Below, piece by piece: positions 13,544 through 20,844 of a DNA stretch of 22,472 nt. A model generated the notes under the pieces. It was not told the origin of the DNA and did not search any database. It saw nothing but the letters and a program-made list of their open reading frames with translations. The position numbers and the translations under genes are program-made. Within the stretch, counting starts at the first letter, position 1. Each line of letters starts with the position of its first letter. The DNA lies in the NCBI GenBank assembly GCA_910578865.1, contig CAJTRM010000037.1, forward strand, positions 1 through 22,472. The letters are read 5' to 3'. This DNA is from an uncultured Dorea sp. (lineage in GTDB: Bacteria; Bacillota_A; Clostridia; Lachnospirales; Lachnospiraceae).

Positions 13544-14394
13544 CTTCTCTTCTCCAGTGCCTGCATAATCTCGTCTGCCGCCTCGCAGACGGTCGTCACA
13601 TTTGCCTTTACCGCCAGCCCCCGGGATTTCAGATCATGCATAATATATGTTACCTGCGGAGCTGCAAGCCCCACCTTTTCCAGTTCCTGATAATGCTCAA
13701 ATACCTTCTCCGGGCTGTCATTATACATGACCCGTCCTTTGTTCATTACAATAATCCGGTCGGCATACCTTGCAATGTCTTCCATGCTGTGGGACACCAG
13801 AATGACTGTCATGTCACTCTGTCTGTGCAGAAATGCGATTTGATCCAGAATATCGTCTCTTCCCTTCGGATCCAGACCCGCCGTCGGCTCATCTAGCACC
13901 AGTACCTTCGGGTGCATGGCAAGGACTCCTGCGATTGCCACCCTTCGCTTCTGCCCGCCGGACAGTTCAAACGGGGAGGTCTGGTAGTATTTCTCCTTAA
14001 GTCCGACCAATTTCAGCGCCTCCAGCGCACGCTCCTCACATTCTTTCTCCGTAAGCCCCTGATTTTTCGGCCCAAAGCAGACGTCACTCATAACGTCTAT
14101 CTCAAACAGCTGGTGCTCCGGATACTGAAACACGAGACCTACCTGGCTGCGAAGCTCCCTCATCTGGTATCCCTGACTGTAAATATTCTCGCCATTATAA
14201 TAAAGTGCTCCGTCCGTAGCTTTGATCAGCCCGTTCAGATGCTGGATCAGAGTGGATTTCCCGGATCCGGTATGACCGATGATCCCCACAAACTCCCCGT
14301 GGGGAATCTCCAGGCAAATGTCCTTAAGTGCATGCTTCTCATATGCCGTCCCCGCGCTGTATATATAATTTAAATGTTCTAGTTTAATTGACAT
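13540..14394 (-). CDS. ecfA2: ECF transporter ATPase EcfA2
   Basis: An ABC ATPase of 284 residues, half of the ECF motor heterodimer on the cytosolic membrane face. Visible motifs are Walker A GHTGSGKST at 40-48, Q-loop FQYPEHQLFE at 89-98, signature LSGGQKRR at 144-151, Walker B VLVLDEP at 164-170 with TAGLD, and the switch histidine in VSHS. FQYPEHQLF is typical of EcfA2, while its partner has FQNPDNQI. The ATG overlaps the last 16 nt of ecfA1 and has GGTGGAGG before it. Confidence 0.96.
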   Translation of the reverse strand: MSIKLEHLNYIYSAGTAYEKHALKDICLEIPHGEFVGIIGHTGSGKSTLIQHLNGLIKATDGALYYNGENIYSQGYQMRELRSQVGLVFQYPEHQLFEIDVMSDVCFGPKNQGLTEKECEERALEALKLVGLKEKYYQTSPFELSGGQKRRVAIAGVLAMHPKVLVLDEPTAGLDPKGRDDILDQIAFLHRQSDMTVILVSHSMEDIARYADRIIVMNKGRVMYNDSPEKVFEHYQELEKVGLAAPQVTYIMHDLKSRGLAVKANVTTVCEAADEIMQALEKRR

Positions 14395-15230
14395 ATTGCC
14401 TCCACCAGTTCTTCCCTCCGAAGGATTCCCTCCGGTATATTAAGCCCCCGTTTCCTGAGCGTGTCCGCCAGGACCGTAACCTGAGGCACATCCAGGCGAA
14501 ATGCCTTCAGTTCATCCACCCGTGCAAATATTTCCCGCGGCGTACCCTCCATCACTATATGTCCATGATCCATCACATAGATCTTATCTGCGTCGATAAC
14601 CTCTTCCATATAATGTGTGATCAGAATAACCGTCACATTTTTGTCGCGCTTCAGCTTCTGCACTGTCTTAAGCACTTCTTTTCTTCCCACCGGATCCAGC
14701 ATGGCGGTAGGCTCGTCAAGCACGATACATTTCGGCTCCATGGCCACCACCCCGGCAATTGCAACCCGCTGCTTCTGCCCGCCGGACAATTTGTTGGGAG
14801 AGTGGTGACGGTACTCGATCATCCCGACGGATCTCAGGCTTTCCTCCACCCGCTGCCAGATTTCATCCGTAGGAACACCCAGGTTTTCAGGCCCAAACCC
14901 CACATCCTCTTCCACCACAGTTCCTATGATCTGATTATCCGGATTCTGAAACACCATCCCCGCCGACTGTCTTACATTCCACAATTCATCCGGATCCCTG
15001 GTATTTTTTCCGTTCACCCACATCGTTCCCCCGGTGGGGACAAGAATTGCATTGATATGCTTGGCAAGCGTGGACTTTCCGGAGCCATTGTGGCCCAAAA
15101 CGGCAATAAACTGTCCTTCCTTTACATCGAGATCTATCTCATCGATCGCGCGGTACGTTCCGGTCACATTCCCTTCCTCATCCCGCTTCTCATATTCAAA
15201 TGTCAGCTTTTCTGTCTGAACCATATCCAT
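14379..15230 (-). CDS. ecfA1: ECF transporter ATPase EcfA1
   Basis: An ABC ATPase of 283 residues, pairing with EcfA2. Motifs are Walker A GHNGSGKST at 46-54, Q-loop FQNPDNQIIGTVVEEDVGFGPENLG, signature LSGGQKQR, Walker B CIVLDEP with TAMLD, and the switch histidine in ITHYMEE. The ATG at 15230 is chosen because GGAGG lies 10 nt upstream; longer in-frame starts (ATG and TTG) lie upstream but lack a better ribosome binding site. The gene starts 44 nt after the DMT transporter gene and overlaps ecfA2, so the module probably depends on read-through from the ppi promoter. In many Firmicutes this module follows rplQ; here the upstream neighbours are a DMT transporter and a cyclophilin. Confidence 0.96.
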   Translation of the reverse strand: MDMVQTEKLTFEYEKRDEEGNVTGTYRAIDEIDLDVKEGQFIAVLGHNGSGKSTLAKHINAILVPTGGTMWVNGKNTRDPDELWNVRQSAGMVFQNPDNQIIGTVVEEDVGFGPENLGVPTDEIWQRVEESLRSVGMIEYRHHSPNKLSGGQKQRVAIAGVVAMEPKCIVLDEPTAMLDPVGRKEVLKTVQKLKRDKNVTVILITHYMEEVIDADKIYVMDHGHIVMEGTPREIFARVDELKAFRLDVPQVTVLADTLRKRGLNIPEGILRREELVEAICQLN

Positions 15231-15274
15231 AGAGCATTTGCCTCCGTCCATTTTCTGCTCTATATTGTAAATTA

Positions 15275-16201
15275 TCAACTGTCATTTTGCAAGGCCTTCC
15301 CCGGACTGTTCACAATAATAATTCCGATGCTTACCAGTACAAGCGCTGCAAGATTCTGAACCGAAACAATACGCTCATGCAAAAAGACTGCCGACAATGC
15401 CACCCCGAACACAGGAATACTAAAACCAAAAATCGACACCTTCCCCACAGGATTGTATTTTAAAAGTGCTGCCCACAGACTGAAGGACACCGTAGAAAGC
15501 AGCGCCATATAGACAAGCAGCAGCGTGGACTTCATATGGAACCCATACACACTTCCGCCGGACACGAGCCCGATCAGAATCAGCACCCCGCCGCCGAACA
15601 ATAGCTGAAACGCCGTGATCGCCGTCGGAGTCTCCCGGTCGGAAATCAGTTTCAGAGTGACAGAACTTGTCCCATAGGCAAATGAACATAAGAGCACCAG
15701 AAACTCACCGTTCAGGGCAAACCCGCTGCCCCACGCTCCCGGAGCCATGTTAATAACAACCACACCAGCAAATCCTACCAGGCAACCCAGCCCTTTCCTC
15801 CACGTCATCTTCTCGGACTTCATGAAAAAATGCGCCATTATTATAGAAAAGAACGCATTGGACGCATTGATCACAGATCCTTTTGCCCCCGTCGTATGCG
15901 CCAGCCCTATATAAAAACACACATACTGGATCGTTGTCTGCAGGATTCCCTGGCCGAACACATACGGGACGGAAGATCTTTTTATCGTAACTAACCGTCG
16001 TTCCGTGATACAGGCCGCAGCATAGGCAAATATCCCTGCAAGAAAAAAACGATACCCTGCAAACAAAATCTGGCTCCCCGCGCCCTCAATATGAAACATC
16101 TCATACCCAATCTTTATACAAGGAAATGCGCTGCCCCATAAGGCGCAGCACACTAGGGCCAGAACAGTCCTGACAGCTGTATTCTGGTAATATTTTTCCA
16201 T
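15275..16201 (-). CDS. DMT superfamily (EamA) transporter
   Basis: The product has 308 residues with ten predicted hydrophobic helices in two EamA repeats. The N-terminal signature ALWGSAFPCIKIG (residues 20-32) and the repeat-two segments LCSFAYGTSSVTLKL and VFLHERI are typical of RhaT/EamA-type drug/metabolite transporters. The substrate cannot be deduced. The start codon overlaps the stop of the cyclophilin gene by one base (TAATG), with AGAAGGA just before it, which points to tight translational coupling. Confidence 0.92.
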   Translation of the reverse strand: MEKYYQNTAVRTVLALVCCALWGSAFPCIKIGYEMFHIEGAGSQILFAGYRFFLAGIFAYAAACITERRLVTIKRSSVPYVFGQGILQTTIQYVCFYIGLAHTTGAKGSVINASNAFFSIIMAHFFMKSEKMTWRKGLGCLVGFAGVVVINMAPGAWGSGFALNGEFLVLLCSFAYGTSSVTLKLISDRETPTAITAFQLLFGGGVLILIGLVSGGSVYGFHMKSTLLLVYMALLSTVSFSLWAALLKYNPVGKVSIFGFSIPVFGVALSAVFLHERIVSVQNLAALVLVSIGIIIVNSPGKALQNDS

Positions 16202-16719
16202 TATTCCTTCTCTGGTTCCGGATATTCTTCACCAAATGTGTCTACCGAAACCTCCTCCATCTTTTGTTCTTCCAGAGGCCTGTCCTGAAAGTCTGTTGCA
16301 GTACCGGCAATCTTATCTACCACATCCATGCCCTCTGTAATCTTTCCAAATGCCGCATAAGCGCCGTCCAGATGCGGAGAATCCTGATGCATGATAAAGA
16401 ACTGTGATCCTGCCGAGTCCGGATGCATTGCTCTTGCCATGGACAGAACCCCTCTTGTATGAGCCAGATCATTGGTAAACCCATTCTGACGGAACTCACC
16501 TTTAATATTGTAACCCGGGCCGCCCGTACCTATGCCCTCCGGACATCCTCCCTGAATCATAAAGCCACGGATAACACGGTGGAAAATAAGCCCGTCATAA
16601 TACCCTTTTTTCACTAATGAGATAAAATTATTCACCGTATTCGGCGCAATGTCCGGATAAAGCTCTGCTTTCATAATATCTCCGCCTGCCATCTTAATTG
16701 TAACAACTGGATTTGCCAT
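16201..16719 (-). CDS. Cyclophilin-type peptidylprolyl isomerase
   Basis: The product has 172 residues and no signal peptide, so it should be a cytosolic prolyl cis-trans isomerase that helps protein folding. The active-site block FHRVIRGFMIQGG (46-58) contains the catalytic Arg48 of the family. The conserved GSQFFI (104-109) and HLDGAYAAFGKITEGMDVVDKI are also present. It has an acidic C-terminal tail. The ATG at 16719 is preferred over an upstream GTG because GAGGA lies 8 nt before it. It is the first gene of the ppi-DMT-ecf-truA-desulfurase series and has its own promoter. Confidence 0.95.
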   Translation of the reverse strand: MANPVVTIKMAGGDIMKAELYPDIAPNTVNNFISLVKKGYYDGLIFHRVIRGFMIQGGCPEGIGTGGPGYNIKGEFRQNGFTNDLAHTRGVLSMARAMHPDSAGSQFFIMHQDSPHLDGAYAAFGKITEGMDVVDKIAGTATDFQDRPLEEQKMEEVSVDTFGEEYPEPEKE

Positions 16720-16763
16720 AATGATATTCCTCACTTTTTCATATTTTAAAGCTTACGCTCTCC

Positions 16764-16792
16764 ATTGTAACGGATATCTGCAGGTTCGTAAA
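16764..16792 (-). promoter_or_regulatory. ppi operon promoter
   Basis: On the minus strand -35 TTTACG (16792-16787), a 17-bp spacer and -10 TACAAT (16769-16764) lie about 45 nt before the ppi start codon. It should drive ppi and, by read-through, the DMT, ecf and truA genes. Confidence 0.65.
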
Positions 16793-16803
16793 GTGGGTTT
16801 TCA

Positions 16804-16832
16804 TTGAACCCCTGCACATTTTAAGATATAAT
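16804..16832 (+). promoter_or_regulatory. Promoter of the duplicated membrane-protein gene
   Basis: TTGAAC (16804-16809) and a perfect TATAAT (16827-16832) are separated by 17 bp, 43 nt before the start codon at 16876. It is back-to-back with the ppi promoter. Confidence 0.8.
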
Positions 16833-16875
16833 ACAAAGAGTACAGCAAAACTAATCAGGAAAGGAGATTTTCGTC

Positions 16876-17970
16876 ATGACAGAGACCAGAAAATACAGAA
16901 GCCCATTCCATACGGCAGCAATACGTGTGCTCGTATATGGATTTATCTCAGGACTGGCTTTAGAATTTATCCTCATTTTTGCATCCATGATCTTCCGGGG
17001 ATTCCTGATCTGGCAGCTGTACGCACTCTTTCACTGGCCAGCGGGCCTTCTCTGGAGTATCACTGCAAGTGCAGTCATCGTTCTTTTAAGACATACTACC
17101 GTGGAAATCGGGATGGAAAAAATAAAAATCTACAGGGTAGGACATCAGGAGAGTTTTCACTTGTCACAGTTTCTCGACTCCTCCATAACAAGGAAAATGC
17201 ACATTGGTTCTTACAGCAAATTTGAAACTGTGAAATGTTATCTTATTTTTAGAATATCAGAAGGAATCCAAAAATGCCGGCTCTATGGATTTAGAGAAAA
17301 GGATCTGGCACGGGTTCTAGAAGCTGTACGTAATGCCCGGGCCGGGCATTTAACAGCAGAAGAAAAGGCTGCCATAGTAGCAGAGTACACCAACGAGGCC
17401 GCCGAAGCCTTGATACACGGACGTACAGGGAACAACGAATTCCTCCTCCCTGCTTCTGAATTAATAAAAGCAGAAAAAGAAAGCCTGAGAAGGATTTCCC
17501 TGATCACAGCGGCTGCTGTGATCCTGATCGGAATTATGGATCTATATACAATTCTTATAAATCATACTTTCCATCTACGGCTTCTGTTTTTTACCATGCT
17601 TACTCTGATGCTGCTGGCATTAGTGCTCGCAATGTATATCGGTCTTTCCAGGAAACGAAGCATCTGTGCAGAACGGATTGTGATAGACGGAGAACACCTT
17701 ACAGTGGGAGGGGACTATTACTCCTGCTCCTACATTGAAAAAATCCGCCTTACATCACCGCAGAAACAAAGCGACTCTATTTTCCCGGTGCAGCGGTATA
17801 TGTATGTCTCAGCTAATGGAACAGTTAAAAAATACTGGCTCGGTTCAGAGGTTTCCTTTCAGGCATACGAAAGCTTATGCAGGAGTCTGGAACTTAGTAT
17901 GGTTTTATATCCGTCCAAACTCAGATATTTAGGGCCTGCCGGAAGCATCAGACGCTTCCGGCGAAAATAA
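16876..17970 (+). CDS. Uncharacterised membrane protein with duplicated (2TM + PH-like) halves
   Basis: The product has 364 residues and I do not recognise a named family. It has two transmembrane helices near the N-terminus (about 15-38 and 46-71), a soluble beta-rich stretch (about 72-150), and a helical linker (about 150-205). A second helix pair (about 206-226 and 232-254) and a second soluble beta-rich stretch (about 258-345) follow. The soluble parts look alike in layout: a short R/E-rich strand start (TVEIGMEKIKIYRVG; RIVIDGEHLTVGG), an aromatic/basic middle, and a final helix (DLARVLEAV; AYESLCRSL). This suggests two bacterial PH-like domains after helix pairs. AAAGGAG lies 9 nt before the ATG, and it has its own strong promoter. 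It is a lone plus-strand gene between minus-strand operons. Confidence 0.85.
   Translation: MTETRKYRSPFHTAAIRVLVYGFISGLALEFILIFASMIFRGFLIWQLYALFHWPAGLLWSITASAVIVLLRHTTVEIGMEKIKIYRVGHQESFHLSQFLDSSITRKMHIGSYSKFETVKCYLIFRISEGIQKCRLYGFREKDLARVLEAVRNARAGHLTAEEKAAIVAEYTNEAAEALIHGRTGNNEFLLPASELIKAEKESLRRISLITAAAVILIGIMDLYTILINHTFHLRLLFFTMLTLMLLALVLAMYIGLSRKRSICAERIVIDGEHLTVGGDYYSCSYIEKIRLTSPQKQSDSIFPVQRYMYVSANGTVKKYWLGSEVSFQAYESLCRSLELSMVLYPSKLRYLGPAGSIRRFRRK
17938..17962. terminator. Hairpin between the convergent membrane-protein and proC genes
   Basis: A 9-bp GC-rich perfect stem (17938-17946 with 17954-17962) with a 7-nt loop overlaps the last codons of the plus-strand gene. It lies 28 nt beyond the proC stop on the minus strand. 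Only a short A/T stretch follows it, so it is a possible but weak bidirectional terminator. Confidence 0.45.
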
Positions 17971-17989
17971 CATTCAGTCCTATGATTTC

Positions 17990-18784
17990 CTATAAGCTTC
18001 TGGAGATCTCCTCGCAAACCTTCATAGCCTCAATCACCGCACTCCTGAAGCCCCGCTCCTCCAAAGTACGCACTGCCTCTATCGTTGTTCCTGCCGGCGA
18101 ACATACCATATCCTTCAGTTCTCCCGGATGCCTGCCGGTTTCCAGAACCATCTTCGCACTTCCGAGCACAGCCTGCGCCGCAAACTGATAAGCCTGTGCT
18201 CTCGGCATGCCTCCGGATACCGCCGCGTCAGCCATAGCCTCAATCAGCACAAATACATAGGCCGGTGAACTTCCGCTTACAGATACTACGACATCCATCA
18301 GTCTTTCCGGTACAATCTCCACACGGCTGAAACTCTCAAGGAGTGTCTTTACATAAGCGGTCTCTTCTTCTGTCATATGCTCGTTCGGACAGGCCGCTGT
18401 CATGCCTTCTCCTACCATTGCAGGTGTGTTCGGCATCGTCCGCACGATCTTTACCGTCTTGCCAAACTTTTCAGAAAGCCATGCAAGTGTCTTGCCGGGC
18501 GCTATCGTAATGATTATCTGATCCTCTCTTACGCTGTCTCTGATCTTAGTGATCACATCCTCGTAAAACTGCGGCTTAACAGCGAGAATCACCACTTCTG
18601 CTTTTTCCACAACCTCTTGATTACTGCCTGTCACATGAATACCAAACTGTTCTTTCGCCCGCTCTCTTCCCGGCGCAGATAAATCGGAGCCGATAATCTC
18701 CTCTGCCGGTATAACTTTCTTATCGATAATTCCTCCCATAATCGCAGACGCCATATTGCCTGTTCCGACAAATCCCAACTTCAT
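17990..18784 (-). CDS. proC: Pyrroline-5-carboxylate reductase
   Basis: The product has 264 residues, normal for ProC, which reduces 1-pyrroline-5-carboxylate to proline with NAD(P)H in the last step of proline synthesis. The Rossmann motif GFVGTGNMASAI is at 4-15, RTMPNTPAMVGEG is at about 115-127, and the family signature PGELKDMVCSPAGTTIEAVRTLEERGFRSAV lies near the C-terminus. The ATG has an AAGGAAGG-type ribosome binding site. It is transcribed away from gntR across a 331-nt intergenic region with paired operator-like sites just downstream of its likely promoter, so regulation by the GntR protein is plausible. Confidence 0.96.
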   Translation of the reverse strand: MKLGFVGTGNMASAIMGGIIDKKVIPAEEIIGSDLSAPGRERAKEQFGIHVTGSNQEVVEKAEVVILAVKPQFYEDVITKIRDSVREDQIIITIAPGKTLAWLSEKFGKTVKIVRTMPNTPAMVGEGMTAACPNEHMTEEETAYVKTLLESFSRVEIVPERLMDVVVSVSGSSPAYVFVLIEAMADAAVSGGMPRAQAYQFAAQAVLGSAKMVLETGRHPGELKDMVCSPAGTTIEAVRTLEERGFRSAVIEAMKVCEEISRSL

Positions 18785-18914
18785 CTTACATACCTTCCTT
18801 TTTCTTATTTTCTTTCATTCACAGCCATCACGCCTCTATGTCTGCATCCGCCCACAGCATGTCACTGCCGGATGAGACCATTGCTTCCTTATATACATGG
18901 CAAGCTGCAAATTA

Positions 18915-18939
18915 GTATACATTTTTATAATTTGTATAC
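18915..18939. promoter_or_regulatory. Paired GTATAC operator-like sites, proC side
   Basis: GTATAC palindromes at 18915-18920 and 18934-18939 are 19 bp apart, start to start, in an A/T-rich context. The 16-mer TTATAATTTGTATACA (18925-18940) recurs exactly at the gntR promoter. They lie about 11-35 nt downstream of the expected proC transcription start, a roadblock or repression position. Binding by the adjacent GntR protein is inference. Confidence 0.65.
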
Positions 18940-18956
18940 AATTTAACCTTGATGTG

Positions 18957-18985
18957 ACTATACCATGATGTCAGAAAGAAGTCAA
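18957..18985 (-). promoter_or_regulatory. proC promoter
   Basis: On the minus strand TTGACT (18985-18980), a 17-bp spacer and TATAGT (18962-18957) form a near-consensus sigma-A promoter. The leader to the proC start codon would be about 165 nt, with the paired GTATAC sites at its beginning and otherwise only a doubtful 17-codon reading frame (18881-18828). Confidence 0.75.
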
Positions 18986-19004
18986 TAATATTTTGAATTC
19001 TATC

Positions 19005-19033
19005 TTGAGTTTTTCCCTGAAAACCGTTATAAT
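19005..19033 (+). promoter_or_regulatory. gntR promoter
   Basis: TTGAGT (19005-19010), a 17-bp spacer and a perfect TATAAT (19028-19033), about 75 nt before the gntR start codon. The first GTATAC of the right-hand pair begins 3 bp after the -10 box, so a bound repressor would cover the transcription start. Confidence 0.78.
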
Positions 19034-19035
19034 TT

Positions 19036-19060
19036 GTATACATTTCACGGATAAGTATAC
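19036..19060. promoter_or_regulatory. Paired GTATAC operator-like sites, gntR side
   Basis: GTATAC palindromes at 19036-19041 and 19055-19060 have the same 19-bp start-to-start spacing as the proC-side pair. They span the expected gntR +1. GTATAC with flanking T/A is the kind of half-palindromic core seen in operators of FadR-subfamily GntR repressors. Autoregulation is the simplest reading. Confidence 0.68.
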
Positions 19061-19115
19061 TTTATCAAAGGCAGCGCGCCTATACCGTTCAGATTTATTT
19101 TGCAGGAGGTTTTAC

Positions 19116-19757
19116 ATGGCTGAAAAAAACAGTTCCCTTGCCGATCAGGCATATATAAAAATCAAAGAAAACATTTTAAACCTGACCTATCCGCCGGGCA
19201 TGACTCTCACAGAGGCCATGCTCACCCGAGAGCTTAACATGAGCCGGAGTCCGGTCCGTACTGCCATCCAGATGCTTCAGACGGAAGGGCTCATTGTGTC
19301 TGATTACTATAAATCCATGATCGTAAAAGAAATTACAGATAAAGATATAAAAGAAATCTATCAGCTCAGAGAGCTTTTTGAGGGGGAAGCATTCAAGCTG
19401 ATCTTCTCATCCGGGCGCAGTGAGGAATACTCCTTCCGAATTGAAGAGAAAGTCGTACGCATGTGTGCCGCTGCCGCCAGCCTGTATGACTGGGAAGTTG
19501 CCGATACTGCCATGCATATGGAAATTATCAGTATCTTTGAAAATGAACGCATTAACCGGATTTATGAGAACAATCTGTCTGAGTTGATCCGCATCGGACA
19601 ATATTCTATCAAAAATGGGATGCGGATTCCCCGGACAAATGAGAACCTTAAGAAAATGGTGCGTTATATGCGAAAAGGGGATTATGAAAAGGCCTATGAA
19701 ATCTTAAATGCCGACCATTTTAAAATCGGAAAGGACCGCGCACTAAAAGGGCGCTGA
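19116..19757 (+). CDS. GntR-family transcriptional regulator (FadR/FCD subfamily)
   Basis: The product has 213 residues. An N-terminal winged helix-turn-helix (about 8-72) contains LADQAYIKIKENIL, the typical PPGMTLTEAMLTRELNMSRSPVRTAIQ and LQTEGLI segments. An all-helical FCD ligand domain follows (about 80-205). It has IYQLRELFEGEA, a D-x-x-M-H metal-site motif (DTAMHMEII), ERINRIYEN and a closing GDYEKAYEIL-x4-H. Such regulators usually sense small organic acids or amino-acid-related compounds. The ATG at 19116 is chosen because AGGAGG lies 6 nt upstream and the promoter is just before; longer in-frame starts fall inside the promoter. The gene is divergent from proC and probably autoregulated through the GTATAC pair. 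Ligand unknown. Confidence 0.92.
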   Translation: MAEKNSSLADQAYIKIKENILNLTYPPGMTLTEAMLTRELNMSRSPVRTAIQMLQTEGLIVSDYYKSMIVKEITDKDIKEIYQLRELFEGEAFKLIFSSGRSEEYSFRIEEKVVRMCAAAASLYDWEVADTAMHMEIISIFENERINRIYENNLSELIRIGQYSIKNGMRIPRTNENLKKMVRYMRKGDYEKAYEILNADHFKIGKDRALKGR

Positions 19758-19771
19758 ATCAGCCGCCCTTT
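19746..19771. terminator. Shared terminator of gntR and the metal permease gene
   Basis: A stem AAAGGGCG / CGCCCTTT, with inner pairing GCTG/CAGC, overlaps the gntR stop. On the minus strand it is followed by CCCTTTTAG, giving a short U-run, so it can terminate the permease transcript that arrives from the right. On the plus strand it closes gntR. Confidence 0.6.
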
Positions 19772-19815
19772 CACCCATTCCATGCTTTGTCAGGTTCCGT
19801 ATCTCTTAACAGTTT

Positions 19816-20694
19816 TCAAAAGTTCCAGAAAGAAAATAGCTGTGCCAGGCCTCCGCACGCCACGCTGATTACATACAAAACAACAAGAATCAGCACATTT
19901 TTTCGCCAGTCCCTGTTCGTCCGAAATAATACCAGAAGCCCGATCCCGGCGCACGACAACAGCCCCGCGAACATACACCCGACCCCCAGGATCCCATCCA
20001 GATACAGCTTCGTGATCGTAACAGATGCAGCACAGTTTGGAATGAGCCCAATCAGTCCGGATACGAAGATGCTCAGCAACGGATATCTGGAGACCATACT
20101 CACCAGCTCTTCCATTCCCACAGATGCAGCCACAATATTTAATAAAAATGAAACCAGAAAAATAAAACCAGCAATCTCCACGCAGTGCATGGCGGCAGCA
20201 CAGAACATACTGCCTTCTTTACAATGGCAGTGACCGTGCCTACACCTCTCATAGACGCGAAACTTCTTCCGTCCGTTCTTTCTAAAAATACGGGCTCCCA
20301 CATCGACTGCAATTCCTGCTGCCGCTCCTGTCACAATCTTCGCCCCCAAAATCAGGAAAATTGTTTTCACCGGCGCCCGCTCCGATATAAGGATGGGAAG
20401 CATCTCATCCGAGGTAGACAAAAAAACAGCAATCAAAGTCCCTGCCGTAATCACTCCCCCGGAATACAGACCTGACGCTGCCGCAGAAAACCCGCACTGA
20501 GGAAATACGCCCAGGATCCCGCCGATAACCGGACCCCCTTTTCCCGCATTCAAAAGCATTGCTGCCGTTTTCTCCCCTGCCTTATTCTCAAGATACTCCA
20601 TGGCAAGATAAGTAAGGAATAAAAACGGAACCAGTTTCACCGTATCAAGGACAGTATCGGTTAAAATATCTAAAAACAAATTCTTGTACCCCAT
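19816..20694 (-). CDS. Putative 10TM heavy-metal/manganese efflux permease (ArsP_2-like, PF11449 type)
   Basis: The 292-residue polytopic membrane protein has two inverted halves marked by VFPQCGFSAAASGLYSGGVITAGTLIAVFLSTSDEMLPIL-like and IPNCAASVTITKLYLDGILGVGCMFAGL-like segments. These are characteristic of the putative manganese/arsenic-type exporter family. A cytosolic loop between them carries a Cys/His cluster (ERCRHGHCHCKEG), a likely metal sensor or entry site. The start is set at the ATG at 20694 because homologues begin with a similar GYKNLFLDIL segment and a promoter lies just upstream. A longer frame exists but its extra N-terminus is A/T-rich and unlike the family. Shine-Dalgarno is weak and the leader very short. 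It is divergent from azlCD. The metal is unknown. Confidence 0.82.
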   Translation of the reverse strand: MGYKNLFLDILTDTVLDTVKLVPFLFLTYLAMEYLENKAGEKTAAMLLNAGKGGPVIGGILGVFPQCGFSAAASGLYSGGVITAGTLIAVFLSTSDEMLPILISERAPVKTIFLILGAKIVTGAAAGIAVDVGARIFRKNGRKKFRVYERCRHGHCHCKEGSMFCAAAMHCVEIAGFIFLVSFLLNIVAASVGMEELVSMVSRYPLLSIFVSGLIGLIPNCAASVTITKLYLDGILGVGCMFAGLLSCAGIGLLVLFRTNRDWRKNVLILVVLYVISVACGGLAQLFSFWNF

Positions 20695-20710
20695 TTTCTT
20701 TTTATTCCGT

Positions 20711-20739
20711 ATACTACTACTCTTTTTTTGCAAAATCAA
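20711..20739 (-). promoter_or_regulatory. Metal permease promoter with GTATAC in the -10 region
   Basis: On the minus strand TTGATT (20739-20734), a 17-bp spacer and TAGTAT (20716-20711). A GTATAC hexamer at 20709-20714 overlaps the -10 box, like the operator cores at proC/gntR. The expected +1 is only about 10 nt from the start codon. Confidence 0.6.
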
Positions 20740-20815
20740 GAGAATTTTGTCCGGCAGGATATATAAAAAACAAAAAATAAAGCAAAAAATTATATAAACA
20801 TGCACTATGTTATTC

Positions 20816-20844
20816 TTCCAATGAAGGCTCCTCTGTAGTATACT
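20816..20844 (+). promoter_or_regulatory. Candidate azlCD promoter overlapping a GTATAC site
   Basis: TTCCAA (20816-20821), a 17-bp spacer and TATACT (20839-20844) point towards azlC. The -35 is poor. GTATAC at 20838-20843 overlaps the -10 box. The rest of the 221-nt permease/azlC intergenic region is A/T-rich with no other clear feature except a short GGCTA-TAGTT-TAGCC hairpin at 20866-20880. Confidence 0.35.

Noticed and set aside
14388..15359. Plus-strand open frame of 323 codons opposite ecfA1
   Set aside because: Antisense shadow of a gene with all ABC motifs; the translation resembles no family.
18828..18881. Possible 17-residue leader ORF (MVSSGSDMLWADADIEA) in the proC leader, minus strand, with AAGGA nearby
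   Set aside because: The ribosome binding site spacing is poor, the peptide contains no proline codons that would suggest attenuation, and no terminator hairpin follows. It could be real but is not supported.
18993..19115. N-terminal extension of the GntR regulator
   Set aside because: It would place the start inside the promoter and operators, while AGGAGG stands 6 nt before the ATG at 19116.
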